A stretch of 64,000 nt of DNA from Tanytarsus gracilentus (lineage: Eukaryota > Arthropoda > Insecta > Diptera > Chironomidae), in the NCBI GenBank assembly GCA_038502055.1, contig JAXRKN010000045.1:642501-706500 (forward strand), read 5' to 3'. Position 1 is the stretch's first letter; every line of letters begins with the position of its first letter. Below are positions 22,116 through 32,611 of the stretch, piece by piece. Below the pieces are notes generated by a model that did not search any database, had not been told where the DNA came from, and saw only the letters and a list, made by a program, of their open reading frames with translations. Made by a program: the position numbers and the translations under genes.

Positions 22116-22653
22116 TTACAATCCTAAATGTAAATGAATATGCTTTTGTTGTCCTCCACCTCCACGACCATACGGTTTCTTTCCTTTGCCACCACGTCCT
22201 TTTCCTTTGTATCCACGTCCACTATCTGTTTTGCCACGAAGATTCTCTTGTTCCTTTTTCTGTTGAGAAGTTGTATTTTGATTGTCTTCTTCCTCTTCTT
22301 CGTTTGACTCTGTGTTGTTGTTTAAAAAAAAAAATTTTTTTTTTTTTTTTTTTTTTTTATATTTTTTTATTTTTTTTTCTCTTTTTTTTTTTTTTTTTTT
22401 CTTAAATAAAAAAAAAAAATTAGAGAAATTTTTTTTTTTTTGTGGTTTTTTTTTTTTTTTGTATTATATTTGATATTTTTTTTTATTTTTTTTTTTTTTT
22501 TTTCTTTTTTTAAAAAAATTCAATTATTTTTTTTTTTTTGTCCTTTTTTTTTTTTTTTTTTTTTTGTTCCTGACACTCTAATCGTGCCGTTTTAAGCTGT
22601 AACTCAAGCTCCATCAAACTTTGAATTGTCTTTGTTTGCGCTTCGAGATCCAT
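22116..22653 (-). pseudogene. Small acidic/RGG-tailed protein gene interrupted by poly-T
   Basis: On the minus strand an ATG at 22653 opens a helical segment beginning MDLEAQTKTIQSLMELEL, readable to about 22566. After about 245 bp of nearly pure A (minus strand), coding character resumes at about 22318 with an acidic run, NNTESNEEEEED, a basic glycine/arginine-rich tail (GRGYKGKGRGGKGKK, GRGGGG) and a TAA at 22116-22118. The two halves look like one short coiled-coil/RGG nucleic-acid-binding protein of unknown function. The middle contains stops, so it is either a pseudogene or a mis-sequenced homopolymer. It is co-oriented with the Helitron ORFs and may be Helitron cargo. Confidence 0.45.
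22321..22565. repeat. Extreme poly-T low-complexity tract
   Basis: Runs of 8-24 T broken only by occasional A, G or C. Base accuracy in such a tract is doubtful. It splits an otherwise coding-looking region. Confidence 0.9.
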
Positions 22654-22901
22654 CTAAAATTTAAAATTTTTAACTTTATACTGACGAATTTTTGATTTAA
22701 TTTTACTGTGTTCTTTACCTTTCAGTTTGTTACGTTCTTATTTGTGTTATTTAAAGATTTTAACTTATTAATTGTTGTTAGATTGACAAAATTAAATTTA
22801 AATTGTTTATTTTCTTCGCAGCTGATAAATATTAAAGGGGGTAGGAACAAAGGAATTTATTTTTATTTTTAAATTTTTCTTGACCGTTATTTGTACACAA
22901 C

Positions 22902-22947
22902 ATCTGTTGCTTCGCAACAGATATTGATTCCGGTCGTGAACGACCGA
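22902..22947. repeat. Two adjacent GC-rich perfect hairpins
   Basis: ATCTGTTGC-TTC-GCAACAGAT (22902-22922) is followed by CGGTCG-TGAA-CGACCG (22932-22947). Twelve bases further on is CTAA (about 22960). Hairpin plus CTRR would fit a plus-strand Helitron 3' end, but no supporting coding region exists in that direction and the following base is A, so the nature of these hairpins is open. Confidence 0.7.
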
Positions 22948-23876
22948 GAGAAAGAGAGCTAAATGAGATTGCGGGAGTAAGAGAGAAGGGAGAAAAAACC
23001 TGTTGGCTGTTTTACACGCATCCTAGTGAGAAATGAGATGTCAAAAGCACTTTAATCTGCTCTTTCGCATTATTTTCTCATATTGTTATTTCGGCGTTGC
23101 TTCGTGTTGAAAAATGAATTTTGTCATTGAATGAATTTTGATTTGGCGTTAAGACCTTTTGACATCCACGTCAAGTCATAAGCGATAAGCATGATTGCTA
23201 ACAAATTGCTCAATGTTTGATTTTTCAAAATTACATTTAAAAAATTATTCTTTTTTAAGAAAAGTTTTAGAGGTTGACGACGGGATCCCGAAAATTGAAA
23301 TCCCGATTATTTCCCGGCGTCCTGCCCAAAATTTTTTTAAAGCTATTAAATACTTGAAATTTTGGCTTTTTCATCCCGGGAAAAAACCCTGGGTCCCACA
23401 GCTGTAAACCCGAGTTCCACTGGATGGTGGTTCCTCTACTGGATGTTGGTTCCTCTACTGGATCCAAGACTTTTCCAAACTGACTTCAAAAATGCCAAAT
23501 TAATTGGACTGATCTGTTACTCATCTCTGTTACTCAAGTTACGCGTGCCAATAAACGATGGATGCGAAATAAAATCCAAATCAAAAACATCCACTTGCAC
23601 TTGTGAGTTTTGAAAAATTTTCTGATACTAAAAAAATTTATAAGAGAAAATAAAAATTTCGATCAAAGCAATCTTAGAGAAAAAGCGAAAGCCAAAAAAC
23701 GCAAATTCACCAAAGAAAGATTAAAATATTCATTTTAAAGATTTAAAACGTAAGTAACTCCATTAGCAACGAAAAAATCCAAAATTTTAAAGTTTTGGAT
23801 CGTAAAAATCCAATTAAATTTTCAACATTAAAATTTTTTCGAATCTTTGATTAATTATTGTTTTAAATATTTCTAG

Positions 23877-24554
23877 ATGGGTTGCTGCTTGCGAAAGCAG
23901 ATTGTTAACGACGACGACGAAAAGTACGCAGCTTACAAAAAGGCTCATGGTCGCAACTCATTCGGCAAGATTGAAAAGACAATTAATTATTGCTGCAGCT
24001 TTGGCAGTACTGACTCAACTGGCGATAGTTATGAAAAGGCAATCCATGGCGTTGAAACCAAAGCAATGTATGGGGATCGCGGCAGCAGTACTGACTCAAC
24101 TGGCGATGAAACCAAAGCAACAAAGCAAAGTGTTGGAGATGGACATGGTGATGAAGAAGACGAGACCAAAAATATGACCAATGACAACTAATGCTGCGGA
24201 GAGCTTTCATTCTCGACTGAATAAACTTTTAGGAAATCAGAAACAGTTTTGGCTAATTGTGGGGCGTTTACGTTCTTTGGCAGAAACTATGGGCATGAAA
24301 TTTTGGAAATTAGAGAAAAAGGTGGAATCCCGAGAAAACAAAATGCTACAGTCGCCAAACAAACAATTTCTAAAATGAAGAGATTAAAGAGAGTTCTTGG
24401 GTTTGATACTGGAATTGAGGAGAAATTAAAAATGGTTTGCGCAAACTTACTGAGCAGTAAAAAAACTTTGCTCGGGACTTTGAGATATTATGAGCCTGAA
24501 ATTGAAATGAGAGATCCAGAGATCAATGAGCGAGGATCAGATGATTCAAATTAA
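23877..24554 (+). pseudogene. Decayed MULE-like transposase fragment with unknown leader
   Basis: An ORF at 23877-24191 begins MGCCLRKQIVNDDDEK and contains a twice-repeated STDSTGD phrase; I do not recognise it. Overlapping it in another frame, 24181-24378 reads TTNAAESFHSRLNKLLG, resembling the (T)NN-ESFH-LN segment of MULE-type transposases. The likely continuation (REKGGIPRK and beyond) is in a third frame ending at TAA near 24554. The frame changes and lack of a catalytic core mark this as a broken fragment. Homology is from motif memory only. Confidence 0.4.
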
Positions 24555-24765
24555 ATATATAATATTTGTGTAAGGAAAAAAAGTTAAAATCAATAAAATC
24601 AATTCTAATTCAATTATAAATTGTTGAATTTTTTGTTAATATAACTTTTTACTCCGCATCTATTGATGTATAACATGAACTATCTAGCATTCATAATTAT
24701 GGAGTAATCTACTCTCAAACATGGAGATTTTTTTTTATTACAAATGCACATCCAATTATAAATTG

Positions 24766-24949
24766 TTGGCCAAAATGTCTATGCTGTTGGCTATAATGTC
24801 TATACCATTGGCCAAAATGTCCATGCTATTGGCCAAAATGTCCATACCATTGGCCAAAATGTCCATGCTATTGGCCAAAATGTCCATACCGTTGGCCAAA
24901 ATGTCCATGCTATTGGCCAAAATGTCCATACCATTGGCCAAAATGTCTA
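24766..24949. repeat. 21-bp tandem repeat centred on TTGGCCAA
   Basis: About nine units of TTGGCCAAAATGTCCATRC plus two bases, with alternate units differing slightly, giving a higher-order period of about 42 bp. Because 21 is a multiple of three the array stays open on both strands (MSIPLAK-type and ANGMDIL-type repeats), but nothing suggests it is translated. Confidence 0.9.
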
Positions 24950-26407
24950 AAAATGTCCTGGCTTTTTTGTCATTGGCTTTTTTGTCTTTACCCCACTTTT
25001 ATCTTTCTCGGGAAAAATCGAAAAATTCCTTGAGAGGAAAAAGCAAGTGGTGAAGCTGTCGAATTTCAAATCACCGATCAATGTGATAATGCAGCAGTTA
25101 AGCATCAATTCCAGTTCAACAAAGAAACTCATCGTTACAGTGGTCGGATGCGCCACCACTAAGGAATTGAAGGAATAATGGTCTATGGGGTGTTGCAGAA
25201 ATCTTCAAAACTCAATCGTGATTTGAGTAAGATAATTTTTTAATTAGATTTTATCTGTTGGGAAAATTGCAAGAACTCAAATTTCAGGATCCTGGGTCCC
25301 ACAGCTGTAAACCCGGGTTCCCAGGATACCAGATTTGATATTCTTACAGGGGTTGGAAATTTTTTGAAAAAAATGGGTAAAAAATTTCAAGGGAGTTGAG
25401 AGAATTTTTTAGTATAGGAGAATTATTTAGAAATTTTAGAACTGTCAGGAAGTTCATTCCCAATCTCAAGTTAGAACTCGAAGCAATTTGATATAAATTC
25501 AATGGAACATTACGGAGTTTTGATGGAATCTCTGCGACCACTTTACAAAAAAATTTGATGAAAATGATCCATTGGAAAATTTTCTTGAAATTACGATTTA
25601 ATTTTTTCAATTCCTCTCCTTTTAAATTTCGATTACATTTACAAAATGTTCCATTGAAGATCCATCAGATTGCCGAATTATCTCATTAATTATTTTCAAA
25701 CATTTTGTTAACATTAAATTTCTGTAAAATTAGATTTATTAGAGGTTGAGAAAATTTCGAGGTCTCAAATTTCGGGATTCTGGGTCCCACAGCTGTAAAT
25801 CCCGGGTTCCCAGGATCCCAAATTCGAGATTCATACAGGGGTGTTTGAATTGATTTGGAAAGGGATACAAATTTTAGGTTTAGTTGAGAAAATTTTAGGA
25901 GTATAGAAAAAAAATTTTATTTGGAATCGACCGGAAAAAAATATTAAAGCTTTTTTTTGCTCCGGCGTCCTGCCCAAAATTTTTTTTTATTAAATTAATC
26001 TGAAATTTTTCTTTTATCATCCCGGGAAAAATTAAATGATGAGGCTGATGACTTTCGAATCACCGATCAACCTCTGCAGTGCCATGGGTCTTTTGGATGC
26101 TGACTGAGAAGTTGACGACGGGATCCCGAAACCCGGGGAATCCCGAACAATTGAAATCCCGATTATTTTGGGATTGAAAATTTTCCCATTTACTATTACT
26201 TTGCATTTTTTTTTTGGACAAGGATCAGGTTAACCTTAAATAAAATACAAAAATAAATAAAAATGACGATATGATGTAATAACTTATTTTTTTTGTGTTA
26301 TGTATATTAAATTTTTTTACTACTCGTTTTTTTTATTTGAATCCCGTTTACGGGATCCCGGGTTTGTTGCTTTTAATCCCGGGATTTTGTCAACCCCTAA
26401 AAAGGTT

Positions 26408-29400
26408 TCATGATGATTTTTAGAATTTTTTGGGAAAATACATTTAAAGCTTCTTCTTCCTCATGTCACACATTCAAGACTTTCGTGAATGAGTTTCCAT
26501 TTAAAAGCAATACAAAAGCCTTCTTTTCACACTTTCGTAAATTTGATTTACATTTTTCAATTGTAAAGCTACGCAATTCAAGGAATGTGCTAACTCATTA
26601 TTTAAATCTCACGATGCGTCAAGAATGCTCAACACGATTTTTCTTCCCACACACATACACAGTTTATATTTTTTGTGTGCTTAGCGTGAAATGCGGTAAA
26701 GAGGAAGAATTTCACCTAACGATGGAGTAGGGAAAAATTTCAACTGTAAATTCCACAACACTTAAGCTTACTCTTAGTCGTGTTGATAAGTTCATTCATC
26801 GCCCAGCTGTAGAGGAGTAAAAAAGTCATTGAACAGTTTTATTCCTTGATTGTGTGAGAAAGAAAAAAGACCAAAAAAAATATTCAAGTGATTCTTATTA
26901 AAAGAATTGTTCCATTAAACACAAGACATTCAACAAATGTTGATTAAATATTAAGGAAAAAAGATATAATAACAATAGCAATAAAGTTCCAACGACCGAA
27001 AGAGCCTTCATTGAAGGGGAAAAACTGTCGAGAAAGATGGGAGAAAATCACAAAGGGGATCTGAAACAAAAGCTGTTAAAAGAGACTCAATTCTCACACA
27101 CACTCGATAAAATAATCCTCCGGTAGTAAGACAATATCATGAATGTCCGATCCATGTGTGTTTATATATGGGAACATGCCGACGAAAATGTTTTTTACAG
27201 TTCATTTACTCGACAAGTGAGAGCTTTTCCAGTTTTTGCAAGAAGTTTGCATATTAAGATAAAAATCCTATTTGCATATTCATCATGTAGTTTTCAAAAT
27301 GCTCAATATTTTTTTTATCTTTTTACATGTTTATTATTTTAGTTGACAAGAGACAACTCAAATTCTCTAACAGAAGCAATGATGTGTTTTGTTTGCCATA
27401 ATTAATAATTTACATGCATAAAAATTTTAATATGCAAAAAATTTTCATGATTGTCTGTTATTATTATAATATTAGTTAAAAATTAATTAGTTGGTTTTAA
27501 AATAATGCAGAGCAAAAAAATTAAAAATTGTTTAATTTTTCTTACCGAAATCACATCTCGATTTCAAAACGATTTGGAAGCTTCACGTTTAGTAGACATC
27601 AGCATTATCATCATATGCCTCCACATTGTGCATACGACCATCCCGCAGCATGAAAAATCATTGCTGTGATTATTTCCTAAATTAATATAATATGAGGATG
27701 AATACAGAAAAGGGGAAAAGCGAGGAAGCAAAAAGAAATCGGATGAAGTCACTACTTGAAAATTAATTTTTAATGAGAATCTGGTGTAGGGTGGTCGAGA
27801 GCGATCAAAAAAATCGAGGCAGAGAGTGTTTTTGCATAAAAGAACAGCAATTGTTTCAATTCGTTTCTCATTTTAGAGCAAAAAATTTCCCCTGCCGGTT
27901 TTGAGATGCCTTGCTATAAAATGAATTATTTATCTCTCTTCGAATGTCATGACATTTTTTCTGACTGCTGTTGCTAGATTTCCACATTTCTCTCATTGTT
28001 GTTGACTTTGATTTGGAACATTAATGCATGACATGGCTTTTTTAAATTGTGTGCTATTAATAACAAAGTTAAACGAATTTTTGTTGATCGTGGAAGTAAA
28101 AAAAGAGAAATAATGCATGTAAGTGGAAATTGGCAGCAGGAAATGATTTTTTGATCGAATCTGAAAATTGACAGTTTTACGTAGAGAGTGCGATCTGAAG
28201 GTGAGTGAAAGCTTTTTATTGCAAAAGTTAAATTTTATTGTTCTCGAAAGACAATTCAAGCACACTAAAAAATCCCAGTGATTTCAATTTAAAGTCCTTC
28301 ATTTATCACAATTCGATTTGCCTTTTTTCACTTTCCGATTCTTTCATTTTTTACACCATTCAATTTTATCCGCAGCTACATTGCGTATGAATTTTGAATG
28401 ATTCATCAATGACAACAATGGGTTCCGCGACGACAAAAAAAAGATTTGCGGATGTAAAATGAAAAGGTAAGTAAGCGTTTCCTTTCTTTATAAAGCGCAC
28501 GTGTTGAGTGCTGTAACTAACTCGAGAGTATTTTTTCACTTGCGATGGAAAAAGTTTTTAACTTTTTAGATTGCATATAAAGGAACGTAATCGCATCGCC
28601 GCGGGGAAAATGCTGGAATGAGTCTAGTATAAAAAAATGAATCAAAAATGCAATCTAGAATGTCATCACATCTTCGAAGATCCCCCGCTGCTATCCTTTT
28701 TCTATATATGCGCTGTTATGCCTCAACTATTGTGTCGTAAAATAATAACGCTCATGAAATTCATTTAAAATTTTCATTACTTTTGAAATTTATGAATGAA
28801 ATTAAGTTTTCAATTTTAATAAAAAATGTCTGAAAATAACCTCAAAGATATTAATCGGTTTGTGGGGGTAATTTGAGATATTTTTTCCTTAGATTCTAAC
28901 GAAATAACATCGCTCATCAAACTAAACCCACACAATTAAAATTTATAGAATTCTTCAGCTGAATAAAATTAATTTTCAAACTCCTTAGAGACTGAATTTA
29001 TTTGAAAATTCTTTTTTGGCCAGCCCATAAATGTCACAATTTATTTATAGACGCGAAAGGTGTGTGTGTTTACAATTGTGCCAATAAAAAGGGTGAAAAA
29101 TAAAACAACTAAAAATAGCACGAAATCGAAAGGGGCTACAATTGTAATTTTTTACTTCTCGAAGCTAAAATTCCAACTTTCTACTTCAAAATTATTTTTG
29201 GTAGATTTTTCAAGCTAAAAATTCATGAAAATATTAAAACTTTCAAATGTCCTCACATGGCACGAAACTTTTTTCCCCATGAATAATTTATCATCACCCG
29301 TCACGACCTCTCACTTGAGGAGGAATGACAAAGCACAAAGTGAATGGATGAAAAAAGTTTCTCCTTTATTTTTTCATATAGCATTGTTACATCTCTAGGG

Positions 29401-29460
29401 AGTTCACGTTCATTAATTTGAAAATGGCGTTGTGAGTGTGAGTGACTAATTTGAAGTAGA
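26408..29460. other. Intergenic region, no gene seen
   Basis: About 3 kb of AT-rich DNA upstream of the 3' end of the Naa35 gene. Short ORFs on both strands lack conserved character, splice-linked partners or codon bias. No RNA gene or repeat family was recognised. Confidence 0.5.
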
Positions 29461-29474
29461 TTATTTATTGTTGT

Positions 29475-32118
29475 TTAATTATGGGAAAGCAGCGATGAGA
29501 TGAAAAGTCGAATTCCGGGGGTACTTTTGAGTCCTTCTTGTGTCCATCGGCTAGGAGTTTCATGGTGATGAAATTTATTTTTGTAATTTTTAGAACTTCC
29601 GCCATCTGTTTGGAGTTGGGATAAAAATAAAAATTCATTGGCACACATTGAATAATAATGTAGGCAAACCTCTGGGTCGAGATTGGGTACGAGGTCTAAA
29701 ATTGAACGAGCTTGATGAAAGTGCTTCGCTGCATTAAAGAAAAGCTCTTCCTGCGTCAATTTCAATAGGGTCATCTTTTGAGAACAAAAATCACTATATC
29801 CAATTGCAGGCGGTGTCGACAGCTCGGCAAACGGTCCGAAACGATGTTCATATCTAATTTGTTCGTGATCAAATTCCGATAGAGGTTGAGGGATTCGATC
29901 GGCTTTATGGAAGCCAGCAAGTGCTTTATAATACCCGCCGCATACATTTTGCAACGCTTGAGTGAACATCAATTCACGACCATATGGCTTCATTTTTTTC
30001 TTCTTTAATTTTGATTTTTTCTGTCCCTTTGAGAGGTTTTTAAATTGTTCACTGAAGCATTCTTGTTCGAGTAAGAAAGAATCGGCCCGAGTGAGAGCTG
30101 ACACAATCCAACCGAATAAAAATTCATACAAATACCTGTGAGTGAGGATTTTCAAAGGATTATTTTTTACAATTTTCTTAAGACGCGACTCACCAAAACA
30201 CATACAAATACTCGTGTATGCTGTACAATTCGAGTTCTAGCCCAGAAAGAAGGAACATGGACATGGCGCGGAGACAGTGATAAAGCACCCATGTTCCAAA
30301 ACTTGTACGGCATGTTCCAGTATCACCATTCAGTTGTTTATGCAAAAATGTATCGACTCGTTCAGCCTGTGCAAAATTATATAAATATATTTCTGAAGCC
30401 ATTGAGAGGAAACTAGTTCACCTCGTCTTGTAAGCTCGCAAAGTTATCCAAAAGTCTTGCAATCTTGTCACGTTGTCGTGCACGGTTGAATCCACAAATC
30501 TCCAAGAACAAGACAAACGTATGTTCATTATAAAAGAAAAATGAATCCACACATTCTTTGGCCTGCATTCAGACGACAGAGAGAAAGGAGTAAATTTAGA
30601 ATAATGTTTTTCATTGCATGCAATGGTTGCATCATCACATTTACCTGAGGATTAGTGTATAGAGGATTTTTCGGCATCAGTGCGGGAGGTGCAATGAAAG
30701 CTTTCACCGAGTCTTTGAGAACATCTGTGAGATTTGTAAGTCCAAATACCTTGTTTGGAACGGGTAAATAGAGAACTTGTAGAACACTCCTTGACAGCAA
30801 ACATGAAGAAGATTTCTTGCTATATTCCATAAAGAAATTCAAAGCCATTTGATAGTTGGTACAATTTATGATTTTGCATGCATGCTTGAGATTATGTGAA
30901 AGCTCTTCTAAATAGCTATACGTTGCATTACGGTCCTTTATTTTCGTATAGCGTGGAAAGGTCGGGGGGAGCATTCTTTGATTTACCATTGGCGAAAAGC
31001 CCATTACGTTAGGCATATCGTCTGTGAGTATAGAGAGTGGGAGATTATTAATTAAGTTTTTTATGGCCAATAAAAAATTTAGATTAAGAATTCAATAAAC
31101 ATACTTTCAATGTCGGGCTGTGTTCCTTTTTCTATTGTCTTGTTGATGGCTGATAGGAGCTCAATTGCGCTCGTCAAAAATTTCATTATGTCCGTCATTT
31201 CCGTCTCATTGGGCGAAAATGATTTCGTCGGATAGAGTAATAAAAGACTTTGCAGAAGCAATCGAGTAAACTTAATACGATTTAAAACTGCGTTTATCAT
31301 CTCAAATTCCTCGCTCGTGACATCAATCTCTCGAAGTTTCTTCTGAATTTCATTCTCGCAATCTTTCAGCATCGACACCACTCGCTGATCACTTAACTCA
31401 ATACACAAATTGAAGTTATAAACAGCCGGCTGGAAATCTTCTTCTTCATAGACTCGTGCACTGAATAATAAAGAGCAATAAAACGATATTAGTTGAAGAG
31501 AGCTTTTATCTTTTTCCATCTTTTTAAGATTGAAATGAAGACTTTTAAAAGTGTGGGGAAAGCTATTAAAATGTTCTCACTTTGTTATAAATTTCCTGAT
31601 GATTCCGGTGAGTTTTAAAATACCATTGCAGACGCACAACAGGAATTTGTTCTTGATAACTGTCGTGTCGTGAAGATATAGACATGTGAAAATGGTTTGT
31701 GCTGGTGAGTGTCCTTCGAGCCACGAAACGAGACATGAGAAAAGTGCATCGAACGTACCAACGAGTTCTTCATTTGTAAGGTCATCCAGTTTTAACTTTC
31801 CAGTCTATAATTAAAATATTTTGGCAAGAATTTTTCTTCTTAAAAAAAGAATTTTCTTACCTTTACAGCAATCTCAAGAGTCAGTGGCGATTTTTCTTTA
31901 CCATCCACCATTCCAATGTCCATTTTCTTGTCCATCATTTCAATCGCTGACATAGCCTCGAATAGCCCAAAGAGCTCATAATGCAGCAACTCACCAAGCT
32001 CTAGCTCCTGAACAGATTCGAAAAAATCTTCCGTGATATCTTTCCATTCAAAATTTTTATTCTGATCAAAATCCCGTTCCGTTTTTGTCTCATCCATGTT
32101 TTCTGTGTCAACAGGCAT
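29475..32118 (-). CDS. Naa35: N-alpha-acetyltransferase 35, NatC auxiliary subunit
   Basis: Seven exons: 32118-31861, 31804-31581, 31460-31105, 31021-30645, 30562-30422, 30366-30194 and 30135-29475, giving 729 residues, close to the usual length of about 725. Diagnostic blocks include VNQRMLPPTFPRYTK, NRARQRDKIARLLDNFA, GTWVLYHCLRAM, LSGLELELYSIHEY and EQIRYEHRFGPF, which I recognise from animal Mak10/Naa35. The protein is the scaffold of the cytosolic NatC complex with Naa30 and Naa38, which acetylates nascent Met-hydrophobic N-termini on ribosomes. A lysine-rich patch (KKSKLKKKK) lies in exon 7, as in homologues. Most introns are 50-70 nt. The start codon lies 494 bp head-to-head from the zinc-finger gene, suggesting a shared promoter region. 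Confidence 0.95.
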
Positions 32119-32611
32119 CGAATTTGATTTTAGTTGCTGCTGGATTTAATTGAATTCACTTAATTCAAATTAAATTTTCTCTGAATTTTTTTTGCCCGAT
32201 TGTTTACCCTCGAAAATGAGACGTGCAGCTAATGAAATATGAATCAAAATAGTGTCCACTGCCCTAGGAAAATCTCAAAATTGATAGTTATGTGTGTGTG
32301 TGTGTGATTTGATAATTTGAGAAAAAAAATCCTGTAAATAGTATGGAGTTCAGCTATTACTTCCAAATTTTGCAAACTTTTTAAATTATTTTCAAGTAGT
32401 AAACATTTAAGATTTCAGTCGTGACCTAACTTTTAGTTTACTCCTGTGCAATATAAAAAAGAAGGAAAAATAAAATTTCAATTTAAATCAAAATTTGAGT
32501 CTAACTCGATCGCTATCAGCAACAAAAAGTGATTGTAACTTTTCACCAGACAGTGAAATTATGCCTTAACTTGTTACTTTAGTGCTTTTTCTATGAGAAT
32601 ATTGACGCGCA
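32119..32611. promoter_or_regulatory. Divergent promoter region, Naa35 / zinc-finger gene
   Basis: 493 bp between two opposing start codons must hold both 5' UTRs and promoters. It contains a GT microsatellite (32289-32306). No TATA box can be assigned with confidence. Confidence 0.45.
32289..32306. repeat. (TG)n microsatellite
   Basis: Uninterrupted TG run inside the divergent promoter region. Confidence 0.9.

Larger units (their letters stand above)
23387..25820. repeat. Dispersed CCCGGG-rich palindromic blocks (three copies)
   Basis: The block CTGGGTCCCACAGCTGTAAA appears at about 23390-23410, 25291-25312 and 25781-25802. In the last two it continues to GGTTCCCAGGAT, so its outer ends (ATCCTGGG/CCCAGGAT) can pair into a hairpin. 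A second block, CGGCGTCCTGCCCAAAATTT, occurs at about 23320 and 25963. These copies show internal duplication within the hAT-like element. Confidence 0.7.
23268..26399. mobile_element. Composite non-autonomous hAT-like element
   Basis: The ends are imperfect inverted repeats, TAGAGGTTGACGACGGGAT at the left and TAGGGGTTGACAAAATCCCG read inward from the right. They are flanked by near-matching 8-bp duplications, AAAAGTTT (23260-23267) and AAAAGGTT (26400-26407). TAGRGGTTG ends with an 8-bp duplication fit the hAT superfamily. The interior has no hAT transposase. It holds repeated blocks rich in CCCGGGA, a decayed MULE-like ORF (23877-24554) and a 21-bp tandem array (24766-24949). The TIR-proximal block GTTGACGACGGGATCCCGA occurs again inside at about 26112, suggesting nested or rearranged copies. 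Confidence 0.6.

Noticed and set aside
22282..22473. Phe-rich plus-strand ORFs as membrane proteins
   Set aside because: They are translations of the poly-T tract.
24721..25053. Plus-strand ORF of repeated LAKMS units as a repeat protein
   Set aside because: The repeat unit is 21 bp, so all frames without stops stay open on both strands. There is no flanking coding character.
26410..28265. Several 60-106 residue ORFs as genes
   Set aside because: No start context, codon bias, domains or splice-linked partners; typical of AT-rich non-coding DNA.
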